A DNA stretch of 64,000 nt. It comes from Theocolax elegans (taxonomy: Eukaryota > Arthropoda > Insecta > Hymenoptera > Cerocephalidae). Position 1 is the first letter of the stretch; each line of letters opens with the position of its first letter. The translations under genes were made by a program, and so were the position numbers. Below the pieces are notes generated by a model. That model saw only the letters and a list, made by a program, of their open reading frames with translations, made no database searches and was not told the origin of the DNA. The DNA lies in NCBI GenBank assembly GCA_026168455.1, contig CM047428.1, positions 18,194,759-18,258,758 of the forward strand. Reading direction: 5' to 3'. This document shows positions 25,182 to 38,760 of this stretch, piece after piece.

Positions 25182-25757
25182 AGGGGTTCAACCCTCCGGG
25201 TAATGGATTTCTTTGAAACTTTGGGAATTTTTTACAGGTATACAAATATAAAATTATTCATACCAAATTCAATCCCAGAGTGTTTGACGAAAGTTATGTA
25301 GGAAGATAATGAAAAATTGTAAAAAGAATATGTTTCAACTTAATTGCTGATATCTCGGAAATAATGAGAGGTACACACTCAAACTTAAATCAAGCAAAAT
25401 ACTGATATCAAGTAGATATGATTTGAAAAAAATCGAAGTATCTTAATTTGGTCAAAAATTATGGAAGACATAAGAATTAGACAAAATTTTTTTTGGATAG
25501 ATTTTTCGGCAAAAATTTCGTCTAATTCTTATTTATTCCATAACTTTTGACTAAATTGAAATATTTAAGCTTCTTTTTTTAAATTATATTTACTTGATTT
25601 ATTTTACCTTATTATTAAATGTGAGTTTAAGTGTCTAATGGTTTCCAAGTTATCAAGGATTAAACTGAAGTATATTCTTTTCACAATTATTTCATATCTG
25701 TGTGTACCAAAAATAATTGCCAAAGTCGCAATGAAATCCGTTACTCAGAGGATGAAA
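25182..25757. mobile_element. Foldback element, family A copy 2
   Basis: Nearly the whole segment is palindromic. The block 25371-25494 pairs with 25508-25640, and the outer words near 25195-25235 pair with 25715-25757. Blocks such as ATCTTAATTTGGTCAAAA-like and ACTCAAACTTAA-like recur in the element at 17703-18746. No coding capacity. Transcripts from it could fold into a hairpin with arms of about 250 bp. Confidence 0.65.
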
Positions 25758-25954
25758 GCTCTACGTGTGAGTTATTTTTTTCTGTATTTAATTTTACTAC
25801 GTTGCTCCTTTAACCAAAGATTTTATTTAAACAATGCAAAAATCAATAAGTGAAAAAATATTCAATAGATTATCAATGAACCATAGTTTTGAGTCATCTT
25901 TGATTTTCGACTACTCGGCTACTCAAGGTCTTGAATATAATTCTTTTTTTTCAG

Positions 25955-26008
25955 GCCTTTACACGCCAAGTCACAAGATCGCGATCTGCGAAAGGAATTA
26001 TACATTCG
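25955..26008 (+). other. Candidate 54-nt micro-exon
   Basis: A strong pyrimidine tract and acceptor (TTCTTTTTTTTCAG, AG at 25953-25954) precede 54 nt that end in TCG/GTAAAT. If entered in phase 1, as required after the exon ending at 14818, it reads LYTPSHKIAICERNYTF in frame and leaves in phase 1. A second frame is also open through it. The donor is only moderate because it lacks G at +5. Length divisible by three would make it a neutral cassette exon. It could be chance. Confidence 0.3.
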
Positions 26009-28109
26009 GTAAATCGTCGCTCTTATTTTTTGGTTCTTTTTTAGACTCACCTCGTCTTTGAATTTTAAAGCTCCAGGGCGGTCAAGGATTTACCGTCTGC
26101 CCAAATCTATACCGATGGTTTTTCGGTTAATCCATTTGTGCGTTTGAAAAATGGAGTACATATTTTAAAAGAAGCGCTGACAACGAGGTCAGGGATGCTG
26201 ATTCTAAATTCTCATTGAAATTTGTAATTTGTATTTTTAACTAAAATAATGAGACTGGGTAATCTAATAGGATCAAAAAATTCTTTATCGCGTGAATCGC
26301 TTCTTCGCAGATGAAACTATCATATTTTATAATGTTAAAATTACGTATTATAAAAATTACGAGAATTAAGATAAAAACTTTATTAGATCAGAATAAATAA
26401 CGTGTTATAATAAATAATTTTTGGTATCCGTCGTAAAATCTACTCTTCTTTTTGATCTCATTAATATTAAACTGGTTGAATATTTTTTTATTCATTTTCC
26501 TTGTACTTATTTTCAATGAATAATGTTTGCTACATTGAATAATTATTATTAACATTATATAATAAACGAGAAATTCAATTTTATTGAATATTACATAAAT
26601 ATTTGATTATTTCAATTTTCTATTCAGTAAAATACTGAATATTTTATCTTATTATGCTCTTCAAAACATAAATTCAAAAAATTTTAGTTAGAATCTATGA
26701 TTCACAGCCTTGATCTCTTTTGCAAGTCGTATTTTTCTGCATAATGAGTTCTTTTCTTATAAATAAAATTTGAATGTTTGCTTCTTAAAAGTCTAATTTT
26801 CTTCATATACCTATATAGATAATATAGATTTAAACCTCAATCGATAAAACTGTTATAATACATTCAATCTGAAAATAAGAAAAAGTTAATATATTTTTGA
26901 AAAGATCAGTTATACCTAATTTAGACGTATCTCTCAAAGTGCTTACAAGTAAAAAATCACGTAAATAAATATTGTTCCGATTAGATAAATAACCGGTGTA
27001 ATGCGAAAATCGAAAAAAACGTAATAAAATTCAAGAGCATTAGTGAATAATTATGAGAAAATAAAGCACGGTATATACTTTTGAGAAATAAAGCGCCAAA
27101 TCGTTTAAGTAAATCGTTGAAATAAATTACTTGTTAAGTTTTAATAGATATTAATAATTAAAATTCACAAGAAGTAGCATTAATAAATTAATAACCGTAT
27201 AAGTTTTATACGCGTCCAATTAATGAATACCCATTAACATCAAATTAATTACATAAATATCTCCGATAAACTCGCGTACGCGTGCATGTATATATATACA
27301 TGCATAACCAAGATTAATAACTTTTTCACCTACAGCTCCTAAGCCGTAAAATATTAAACTCGCAAACGCTTCTAATTACGAAGTACTCAATCGACATTCC
27401 CATAAATCACATGCCTCTTCAGCAAACACAGCCGGAAAAAAAAGTCGTCGAGGTTGTACCGTCTTCTCTCGTATCAACCTAAAGGAAACGTAATGTGGAA
27501 CCCCCTTATAACGTATAATCGCTTCCCAAAGAACTTGGGACTCGCAAAACCGCACTCCACGGAGAGGGAGAGATTTAAAAGAAACTCCAAAGAGACGCGG
27601 TAGTCCCGGTGTGTAATATATACATAGAGTTGCGCTTCGGAATATATTCCCGGGAAGGTTTTCCTCGATTAATCGTTTTGCAAGTATGAATTCCATAAAC
27701 CGCGAGTACAAGATATATACACGCGCGTATATAGATGGATATAGTTATAGGTGAACGTTCTCTAAAAGGCGCAAGTTCAACGCGGAAAGGCCGTGCACAA
27801 GAGCTCGGATTCCTCATTACTCCGTGTGTTTATCTTCTTGATATTGGATCGAGGTATATAACCTATGGTTCTGTACCCTTGCTCTTGGGTTGGCAAAGTG
27901 CTCGTTAATTGCCAGAGTAATTGTTTGCCTTGAATTAGCATCGCCTTCCCGGTTTAATTTGTTTATCCGCAGTAAGATCCGATTGGTTGCTCTACACTCA
28001 CTGCCATGCGGGGGATGCGTGAATTAATCGAGATAACTCACGGAATCCCTCGGACCTTCTCGTTGTTCACATTTATTTTTTCTTTCTCTTTCTCTCCTTT
28101 TTTTTTCAG
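26009..28109. other. Non-coding region
   Basis: AT-rich to 27370, then a GC-richer patch (27370-28060) in which a 111-codon minus-strand frame (27376-27711) is open but shows no domain and no convincing splice boundaries. The patch could be regulatory. No gene is called. Confidence 0.5.
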
Positions 28110-28148
28110 GTACACCGGATTTTGGTTGTGATCGATGAGGACTTGACG
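28110..28148 (+). other. Candidate 39-nt micro-exon
   Basis: A long pyrimidine tract ending TTTTTTTTTCAG (AG at 28108-28109) is followed by 39 nt and then ACG/GTGAGA. In phase 0 it reads VHRILVVIDEDLT. Other phases hit a stop (TGA), so it does not follow the exon at 14818 directly without an intervening phase change. The acceptor is the best-looking + strand 3' splice site in the region. It may instead be a non-coding, recursive or terminal exon. Confidence 0.3.
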
Positions 28149-28936
28149 GTGAGAAACTGATTTACGTTAGCGCATTGTTCCTTTTTAGTAGATCTTTTGT
28201 TTTTTGTTGAGTTTTGTGTGTGATCATTTATAACATGTATATATAGTCCGCATTTTTTTTGTACTCTTTTGAGTTTACGCAATTCATCAGCATCAAACTT
28301 TATTAAGTAGTCTGAGATAATGTTGAGCATTCATTTAATCATCTATCATACTGAATCAGCTACTATCTGTGATATCTTGTTTAAGTTAAGTATATATGAG
28401 GTGGATGGGAGCATCAACCGTCCTTCTATTCTACACGATACATTCTCGTACATCGAATGTAAAAAAATATAATTGTTTTCTAAAACTTTTAGAAAACTTT
28501 TATTAAACTTTTAATTTCATCGTACTTCCCACCAGAGTACATTTGTCACTTCGACATTTTCATAGTGACGTATGCCTGTAAATATTATTTACTAAAAAAT
28601 GTAGATATACAACGAAACTTAAAAATGAGGTAGCGTAGGTTCAGCGATTCCAAATAACCAAGTACGTACTTTGAAAGTTGTAGGGCAATATTCGAATAAA
28701 TTCGATCGTTGGTTCGAACGCAGAGTTGGTTAAGGGAAGTGCGATATAAGAGAATTAACAATTCAAAGCCACATCGTACCGATCGTCCGAAGGTGAAAAC
28801 TCTGCGAGCCGGCGAGACTCGACAATGCAATCTACCGATCGAGCCGTCCTCCTTTGTCCCTCGGAAGGCCGCGTGAAAGTTCGCGGTACTGGTTCACTGC
28901 CACGGTCACGGTACGTGCGCGGCTTACGCATCAACG

Positions 28937-28971
<35 letters not shown>

Positions 28972-29514
28972 TTGTCTCTGGCGTTTGACGAAAGTAAACT
29001 AAATCCAAGGGGAGGGAATAGATGCCGGTTGCGTAACCGAGTTAACAGTCCAAAGACGATTCGAGCTCGTACGCGACCAAGGTGCGTTATGCGTTTACTC
29101 TACGCCAAGGCTATTTTCAACCGCGTCACAAACGGAAATGCAGGACAACGTCGACCGGACGGTGTTGTTGTGATTGCGCGCTTCGATTTGCGGGTTTTCA
29201 AGACTGTATACGCTCGCTCGTTCGCGGTTCGCTAAGTTATATATATACATATATACACAGCTATACCAAACGAGAAAACGTTCTACTGTCAAACTCTCTA
29301 TTCATTTTATCCCATTCGATTACGTTCTCTAGAATTCATTGTGTTTAGTAGACGTTTTCATTTAGACATACCGCTTCGAATTCAATTGGTTTTATAAAGG
29401 TAAATGAAGAAAACAAACAGACTTTTACACCACTCAAAACACTCGTTCACCATTTCCAACTACGGAGAAGAAAAAGAAAACGGAAAATGCATAAAAAAAT
29501 GAAAAGTTTCTTAC
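28149..29514. other. Non-coding region with a TC repeat
   Basis: AT-rich to 28560, then GC-richer and CpG-bearing from 28680 to 29230, with a TC microsatellite at 28939-28968. Overlapping frames on both strands across the GC-rich patch have no recognisable content. The patch may be a promoter, 5' UTR or enhancer. Confidence 0.45.
28939..28968. repeat. TC microsatellite
   Basis: Uninterrupted (TC)n of about 30 bp. Confidence 0.95.
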
Positions 29515-29582
29515 CTCGCGCCCTCTCGACTGACACACACCTGATGAAGGTCCAAGAATAATATAACCGCGGCCAGCATCAT
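29515..29582 (-). CDS. Likely first coding exon with a signal peptide, minus-strand gene
   Basis: Read on the minus strand, two consecutive ATG codons (29582-29577) open a frame beginning MMLAAVILFLDLHQVCVS, a typical cleavable signal peptide or N-terminal membrane anchor. After 22 codons plus two bases it meets a very good donor, GCGAG/GTAAGA (cut at 29515/29514), so the next intron is phase 2. The second ATG has A at -3 and may be the better start. Upstream on this strand (29583-29700) the DNA is CpG-rich, as expected of a promoter or 5' UTR. The product would be secreted or membrane-bound, but this exon holds nothing that identifies the family. I found no further exon at lower coordinates; introns may be very long. 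Confidence 0.5.
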
Positions 29583-30594
29583 TAACGCCAAGAAAACGCG
29601 ACGTGTGTGCGCAGCAAAAAGTGACGCGCCGTATTCCATTATCCTTGGCGCGATCCGATGCAAAACCGGACGAAACGATTGGATTTTTATCTCTCGTCTC
29701 GGAGGGTCAGTTCGCTTTTTTCCTTTTTCTTTTATTTACCTCTTTCTCTATTATACTATCTTACCCGCCCTTTATTCTGGCGCCTTCGCCGCGCTCTGAT
29801 CTTATATGTATATGTATATATATAAAAAGCTAAGTCACTGTAAGAAATGCTCGATTCAACTTCCGTTGCACGTGGCTACTTGATCCGTGTCTCCTCCACA
29901 CACATTCGCGTGTATACACGTACAAAAGGTTGCCGAGCTTGTGTCAATTTATATGGGGAGATAGTAGAATATGGGTTGACATTTATTTTATGGTTCTTAA
30001 TGGTGGTCGTGAAACGTTAACACGAAACGATCGTAATATTGATTAAACTATTTTATTACTTTTAAGAAATTGATAAGCAGATAATGCGGAACGGTATATA
30101 TATATAATTATTTAACAGATAGTCTATGCATTTTTAAAATGAATATTGTTTCAAGAATTTTAGTGACGTTTACGTTAATAGTTCAGACTAGTCAATATAT
30201 AAATATAGCCGTGGCGGCATTAAGTGCTTAAATAAATATTTCGAACAATCAGAGTAATTGACGGGTGTATCTATATATCGAAGTTGAATTGACACTATAG
30301 GTAATATTGCGCAATTAACATAATCAAAGTACGATTAAAGTAATAGTCGTAAATAAGTATTTATCAAATAATATCGTATATAAATTTAGCATTATCAATG
30401 CGCGCATGTGTTTACGTCTATGAGCATCGAGAGAGAAAGATAGTGAGAGAGGGGACGAGTGGCTGGCTGCGCAAGAGGTAACTCGGCGAGTTCTTATTCT
30501 ACGTGTGCATGTGACTCATCCAGGTACATTGCACCCAGTACGTGTCCAGTACACGCGTATGTATCCGCGCAAAAAGGAAAACACGAAGGGAGTA

Positions 30595-30597
<3 letters not shown>

Positions 30598-30625
<28 letters not shown>

Positions 30626-30640
30626 AGGAGAAGGAGAAGT
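30598..30640. repeat. GA/GGA microsatellite
   Basis: (GA)n passing into GAAGGA repeats. Confidence 0.9.
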
Positions 30641-33600
30641 AAAGTCTCAGTCCAGAAGATCTCCAGCTCTCTTTCCCCGATTTTATGTACGCCGACACTT
30701 TGCGGAAGTGATTTATCGCGCGTTATGCCGCACTTAAGGCCCTGCTAACTGCCTCCGATCTTAATTTATCGCTCGATTTTCCGTGTCTATAATTATAATG
30801 TTTGTCGTTTTCTTTCCTTCTTTCGCTATTTTTTTTTTATCTCCGCCTCTTGCCTTGCGACCGGCGCGAGCGACTTACGTAACCTAGACCGTTTCCAATG
30901 CTTTCTTTTGCGTGTGATGCAAATGTCACGAGTGTCTTTGCTTCTTCTTCTCCTTCTCTTGTTTCTACTTTTTTTTATCCGGGATGAAACGACGAAAAGC
31001 TATAGATTGATTTTTATCGACAAATTACTAATCCGCGCATTAATCGAACTGCGAAAATTTTAAGCTGTGTTGCACTATACTGTTCAAGATGAAATGGAAA
31101 GCAATGCTATATATAGTAACAGACAATTGTTAACAAAATTTTTGTTGATTTATTGATATTCTTAATGCACTAAGAATTAAACGCGTTAACTATAATTAAA
31201 ATCCTACTTTTATTTACACCGCGTTTTATCTCGTGAAATGATAATAACTTTTACTCGTATATAACATTTTTATAGTTGAATGTGACATTAAAAAAATGTT
31301 AATATTGATTTTTTTATTTATTTTAACGATCTGGTTGGAAATATATTCAATTATGTGGAAAAAAGAGAGAGAGAGAGAGAAAGAAAAGTGCCATGTGAGT
31401 TTAAAAACACTCCTTTTTCAAGCATGTAAAAGAGAAGAAAACCGCGTGGAAGTGAAAGAGTGTCTATGAACGACAATATAACTGTTATCCCCAGTAGACA
31501 TAAAGCATAAAGGAGCTCTGGTAAAGTGCAAAAGAACGTTTTCAGCTGGATCGGCGATTCCGCGAACGCTGGGGAGAAAAAGACAAAGAAACCTATAAGA
31601 GATAAGGAGGATATACAGAATTGAATGCAGACGTAGTATGAAAATAAAGATTAAAATGGAAATTGGTATTATCGTATTAAATCTATTTTTAAGCACGTAC
31701 GTATATTCTATTAAAATTCGCAGTAATGGTAATGTCACTATTTGTAAATTAAAAAGCCAGAGCAAGCTATTTGTCTTATCTGAATTTTCTTAAAATAAGA
31801 TATCTCTACTGATAAAATTAATTTTTATTCGATTGGCCACGATAGGAAAATCTTATTTTAATCAAGTTCTTTATATTACATAATGATTATTACTATTTTC
31901 TACTTTGAATAAATTGTTTAATTCGTTTTATAAAGGTACGCGAACTTTTAGCAGATACAAAAAGATGTAGATATCGGTGTATGAAATAGTATTTTTATCG
32001 ATATTGTAAATTGCAGTTTATTTTCTAGTTATTATTATTCTCTGAAATTGAAAATTCGACTTACAATATCATTAAATTAATGACAATGTAAATTTATATT
32101 TTATTAGATTTATCAATGATAATTACGTAATGTGTATAATGCAACTAAACTTCCGAATTTTTTAAATTCATGAAATTTTTTTTTTTAAATCAGGTTAGGT
32201 GACAGTCGTAAGTAGCTTGAAAAAAAATCTTTGTTCATGTGGAACCAACGCAGTCGTCCGTGTGAATTATTAAAAGTCATATACCGTGGTATACGGGATG
32301 ATCGCGTTTGCAACGTGCAATCTCTCGCTAGGGCTCACTTTCCTACATAACTTTTCCGTCATCTCGACTCCTCCTCATTTCTTATTTTCCTTCCCTTTTT
32401 TGTGTTACCACTGCGGAGATGCGCTGTTCTTTTTTATCTAACCGACTTTATATACCACCGATTCTTTATACATTTTCTACTGAATATAGATTTTTCTTTC
32501 AATCTTCGTTTCCACGGAACATCTGTCTGGTATTGAAGTTTCCTTGGTATCTCTCCCTCTCTCTTCCTCTCTCTTCCTCCCTCTTCCTCCCTCTTCCTCT
32601 TTCTCTCCTACGCCCTTGGAAAATATAAACCGTAATTTCTTATTTTCCCCTTCATTTATCTACATCTCCCGCATTCCTATATACTTGCTTCTTTTTCCGT
32701 TCGCTTATTTTCGCTATCACCCGGCTAGAAAAATGATCAACGTTCGAATCGTCTGTATGATACGATATACTTATATAGTGTAATACCTCAAAAATTCATC
32801 CCTGTTCTGTTTGTAGCGTAAAAGGTAAAAGTGTAACTGTAAAAATGCGTTCGTTTATTTTTCCGGTTTGCAAGTAAATATGCATTCTCCAAATTCCTGA
32901 TCGGCGCGTATAAAAAACAAAATGGAGGAGAAAGAAAAAAGATCAATACGCGTGTGGACGTTATAAAAGCAATATTTCTTTAAGCACGAAATCAAAAGGA
33001 TATCCTGTGACCACAAAAGGATAATAACTTTTTTGCCTGTATACTTCTGTTTATATACACCTTTCATTCCTGTTTCTCTCTCTCTCTCTCTCTCTTATTT
33101 TTTGTTTATCCCTCCCTCCTGCCCCTCCCTATCCACCATATTCCATCTATCTCTCTACCTTGATTCGCTTCTCCATTTTCCGCTTCTTCCTTTCTCTTTT
33201 TAGCTTCGCCATCTTCCTCTCTTTCTCTCTCTCTCGTCTCGCTCGCACCTCAAGAGCAATGAACTCTCGCTGTTGGTGGGTATATCATCAGCGAACTGAT
33301 GCTACCAATGTACATGGGCCCGTTTGCGCACGAGCCGGTCCGATACTTTCTTGTATATATATATATATACATATGTACACCTTTAAACTTGCACACACAT
33401 ACACGCACACACACTCGTATACACAAGTCTTTTGATATTATACAACGCATTATATAATATGAAAGTCTGTGTTATTTATATACCATATTTTCGTTGTGCG
33501 AATGACAATCCACATTTTGATTCAACCTATTTTGCCTATGGTTAATGGAAATACGCTGGAAACGTAATAACGTTCGTACATCTGAGGAGAATCATTAATT

Positions 33601-36600
33601 TACTTACTTTTATATTAAGCATTACAAGAAAACATTTTGTTGACATTTAAAAATAAAGATAGATCGTGCTTTCGAAATTAAAAGATAATAACGAATAATA
33701 ATTTGTGAATCTTTCCATATTGCTCTACGTTTCAATTCAAAATGAAATTTATCTTATTTGTATTAATCCATATTAAGTTTAAATATACATATATTAATAA
33801 TTAAAATTGTAATATTCATCTTTTACGTTTCGTTTTTATTTATATGTGTGTATTATATTATTATATGGCACTTTGTAAATTCAATAAACGTGCGCACATA
33901 CCATAAAATACCATATTGAATATTGTATATACATATATACATAATTAATTTTTCGCTGCATCTTGATTAAAATTCATATATTAATTACGTGTTTAAATTT
34001 AAATACTTTTGTCTTCGATACATTATCAATTCGAACGTGTATTTAAAAATAATCATTTATATGAATGCACGTATATAGTCAGAAAACAAAGGTATAAAAT
34101 GTAAGCGCGAATGCTTAGGCGTTCAATTCTTTGAGTGTGAGTCGTTGGCAGGCTTATACACGGGACGGTTTTTCTTTTTTTTTTTTTTTCTTCTTACTAC
34201 GAAGCCAACGTGTGTAACTGACGTTGCATAAGAAACTAAACGCCCGTAAGCCTGTATCTGATTGTGGAATCGCGCGTAACGTTTCGGCCGCTTTTGTTCC
34301 TTGCATATAATGGCCGATCTTACAACGCCACTTATTGCAATTTATCGACGAGATATATGGGTATATATATGTATATGCGTTGGACGAGTTTTTTTAGTAT
34401 ACAGTTTCAAAAAATATCAGTATTATTCTAGTCGGATAATAGTGTATGTATGAATATATACATACACACACACATGTTTCACGTGTGTCTTTCTATTGAA
34501 GAATTATTGGATTTTGAAAAAAAAGGTAAAAATTACTGGGCTAAATTTGAGATTCGATCGATTCGCAGTAGTTCAATAAACTCCGACACTGTGATCGACT
34601 TATGTATTTATACCCAGTGTTTTAAAATATACTACAGTAGATTATGATAATTCGATAATCAGACTTATTTTTGCGCGAGAAATGAAGAATTATTATAAAT
34701 TAATGATAAAATTTTTTAATACTTTTTAATTATTTCACCGATAAGAATTCGCTTTCCATTAAAAGTATATTTCTATAGAAGAATTGACATAATGCAAACA
34801 CGTCTTATAATCAAGGAATGTATGTATATATATCAAAATTTGGCTTTTAGAGTAATTATAACACTTTTTTAAATATTTGGTTAAAGGACTTATTTTTACA
34901 TTTCATAAAATGTTAAAGAAATATCTTTCTAGCGTATATATAGTTATAAAAGATTTAATAAAAATAATGTTTGTATATGAAACTTGGGTTAAAAGCTTTT
35001 GAAAGCTTCTCATAAAATGTTTATGTGATAAAAATAATACAACGTTTATACTCGACTTTAAATTGATCTTTATAAAGCTAATTTTAATATATATACGCTT
35101 TTATTTGAATTATTTACTGTTATTGATATCTTTTGTAAAATAAAATTCAATTCTCTTTTGAGGATAAAAAATTTTAATGTCCCAATAATATTCGATTTTA
35201 TTATTTGAAACATCAATACACATCAGCCACGAATTTTAAACGAATACTACGAGTCTCCCTGTGATTATCTGCGTGATTATTATAAATAAACTAATTTATT
35301 TATTGATCTTTCCTATTACTTTATGTAATGTAAATATCACAAGAGAATTAAATCCCTTTAAAAGTCACTTTCGCAACAGTCGACTTCCCTATAGGAGTAA
35401 GTAAAATCTTACTTGTTCATCTACAATGTACGATAAGTCATTAAGGAGGCAACTCACGCGCTTCGACGTTCTCTCGTCCAAGTATCGACGCAGTTTCCTT
35501 GTGTAACACGTCTTTCGCTGAATCACGTCTTGGTATAAGTCTCCTTCACGTTTTCGGGGATTCAACGACAAAGTTTATTATCGTTCGGATTCCAATGAGA
35601 ATTGACTATTCGATATATAGAACGATGGTACGCGAGTTATTCAAATTACTCATACTTATACGTTCTGTCCTCGTATGTACACACACACACACACGCACAC
35701 ATACAGTTTGATTAAACGCACATGATTGACTTTTAAGTGTGTAGATTTGGCTAGCTACACAACTTTATATGTATGAATATATCGCGCTTTTGAATGTACC
35801 TTTATGCAAATCTACGAGCGAATGTGTTTAAAATGTATTATGAGTTTATATACGATATATACCGAGTGCGATGTGCAAAATCTGTCTGTGTAGAAGGCGT
35901 GAAGAGCGCACGTTAAAATTGCAAAGTGAAATCTATGTGATGTGTCTGTTTGTGTGTATATACCAAAAATACACGTGTAGGTATGTAGAACGGATGAATT
36001 GGTTAAAAGCTATGCAGTTTGCGTAGATGAGTGTTCAATTTTTATTTAACAATGTATTTTCGTTCGATGACAAAAACTATAATCATTTTAGTTTATGTAC
36101 ACAGATGAAAATTTGTTGTTGTTGTTGTTTAAATGTAAACACGGAGATGAAAATAATGTACCTTTTCAATTCGCTAAAATCTTATAATTGAATTGTATTC
36201 AATGTTATTATGCGAATGAAATGCCAGTTTTACATAAAGAAATGTTTACGAAACGCATTAAGTGTGTAAGCGTAAGTTTTCTATAATTACAGTGTAACAT
36301 GTTTTCGTCGAGAAGATGCTTGATATCTTTAAAATTCACTTTATTTACATAATCTAATGCGAAATACGATTAATTCTAAAAAAGAAATTAATCGTAGAAC
36401 ATGCACATTTTTCATTTTTAATCAAATTGAATATCAAGCAGCTATAAGTAGAATAACTTGCGTTATGTGTATATGAATAATTTTAATAGACTGATGATTA
36501 CGTATAATTATCATTAATTGTATGTGATGTTTATGAATTTTTATTACCCCAAGTATGTAGTACACACTCACGTCATACGTATAATCTTACCAAAATTCTG

Positions 36601-38243
36601 AAAGGGGTATTTCAGCGGAGTATCAAAAAAATATTTGTGAAAATAGATAATTAAATTTTAGTATCTTCGTTCGAAATATATATAATGAAAATCTTTATCG
36701 ACATACGTCATAAAATAACAGAAATATTCTTACATTTCGAATACGTATTACTTAAAAAATTTTCTCTCATTAGGATATTTACATCTTTTACACGATGATC
36801 TTAACCAAAGAGCAACATTTTCCCAGTCGCCATAGAAAGCGAACTTTTAATATGAATAATATACATGAAAAATGAAAAATCTAAATTCTTCCCTTTCACA
36901 TTTCTCATTCGCGTCTCTGAAATAGAGGACTTGCTGTGTATACCTTAAAAGATAGAAATAAAGAGAGAGAGAGAGAGAGATAGAGATAGAGGTTTTAAAC
37001 TATAGAGAAAACAGTCTCGAATACCACGAACTCCCGGTTTATTCAAATCTCTTCAATTAATCGCGCATTCTTCCTTGAATGAGGGCCTTAAAAGTGTACA
37101 CACATAGACACACAGACGGCACGTATATACCCTGGACGGTATCCCGCATAAATCTCTAAAACCCCTCTCTATACCGGAGTCGATTAATTAAAGAAAATTT
37201 CCCTTTGTTCCGGCGGTGGACTTCCGTCGTACCGATAATCCATGGAGAAACTGCTCAACGCGGTTGAGCTTTATTGGCTTGACAGTCCCATGCGCAGCGA
37301 TACGAATTTATAGACGGCGAACCCGGCTGACTTCCTTGCCTTCCTGCATCAACCTATATGGATCTACCGACTGAACTGTCTATAGTTATATAACTCGATC
37401 ATCCGCGGGCTTATTGCAATTTAATCGTGGAATTGGATGATACGGAGATTTCCTTATTTGGTGCTGATCGCGAACGGTGAAAAGAACTGGACCGTCTATG
37501 GTAAAATCGCAGTGGAGATGAGAAATTTAATAGGGGTTATATTTTTTGTCTCTATATAGATTGTAAAGTGCAAAATTCTCTTTGTACATTTTCTGGAGAT
37601 TACGCTATCAAATTCTGGCAATTATTATTAATACCGTCTTTTTAAAATTATATTTATTTATAAAATAAATAAAATTAATAAATTATGCATACGTATCGTG
37701 AAATAATTTAATTGTGTATATAGGTAATATTTTATAGTTAGCTAAGAAATTATAAATCAAAGTGATCCGATACAAGGCAACGAGTTCAATAATAGAAACT
37801 TCAAGATACTGTAGGAAACCTTCTTCCGTATACGATATATTCGATATCTTTCTTTCCTCTTTTAGTAATTGGCTAATTAAGATCTTACAGCTCGATTTCA
37901 ATGTGATTTCGCTATCTCGAGGGAAGCAGCTATATATCCAATTCATTACGGAAAGTCGGACTGCGTCTTTAATATCATTAATATAATCAAAACGTAGGAA
38001 TTAAGCGAAGTTGATTGAGACCAATTTAAAGTTACACGCGTAAAATGTAAACACGAGAATTTATTTATTCATTATATACATATATCTCATTTAATTCTAC
38101 CACTCGTTATACACATTGAATTATTAGCGAATAATTAATTGCACGTAATGAGTGCAGTTATTTTTCATATTCAGGATTACATTATAAGTATACACGTGAA
38201 ACGTATATCGAACAGTTTTCAAAACGAAACAAGAAAAAAATAG

Positions 38244-38277
38244 GAAGAAGAAGAAGAAGAAGAAGAAGAAGAAGAAG
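38244..38277. repeat. GAA trinucleotide repeat
   Basis: About eleven GAA units. Confidence 0.95.
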
Positions 38278-38735
38278 CAGAGGGAGTTAGAAGAATAATA
38301 TAAGAGAAAAAGGTTTGATATTCTTGGTTGAAATATACATTAAATTACATCTCGTCGGTCGAGTTCTATAAATGAAAAGCAATTCAACCGCGCCTTTCTT
38401 CCCATCCAAGCTCATCCTTTGGGTTCGAAATATGACGGTCTAGTGGAGAATTCATCCGCGCCGACAGCTTCGCACGAATATTCCCCTCGACCCGTGAAAA
38501 AAGGAAGAATATACGTGTATATATGTATGTAGCTAAGCCTGGAAAAGCCCATTACGTATTCTTTTTCTCATTGCTAGTCACGCAGCAACACGTGTTTTCA
38601 CATAGTCATCCCGGCGCTCTCGTCTCCGCCGCTTCATTTCGCTCGCTCGGCACTTATGCATCCCTCGCTACTGTCGAGAGAACGAAAACATTACCAGCTA
38701 ACGCCAAACCGAACAAGAGAGACAGAGAGGGAGAC

Positions 38736-38760
38736 GCACACACACACACACACACACACA
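38736..38760. repeat. CA microsatellite
   Basis: Uninterrupted (CA)n of about 25 bp. Confidence 0.95.
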
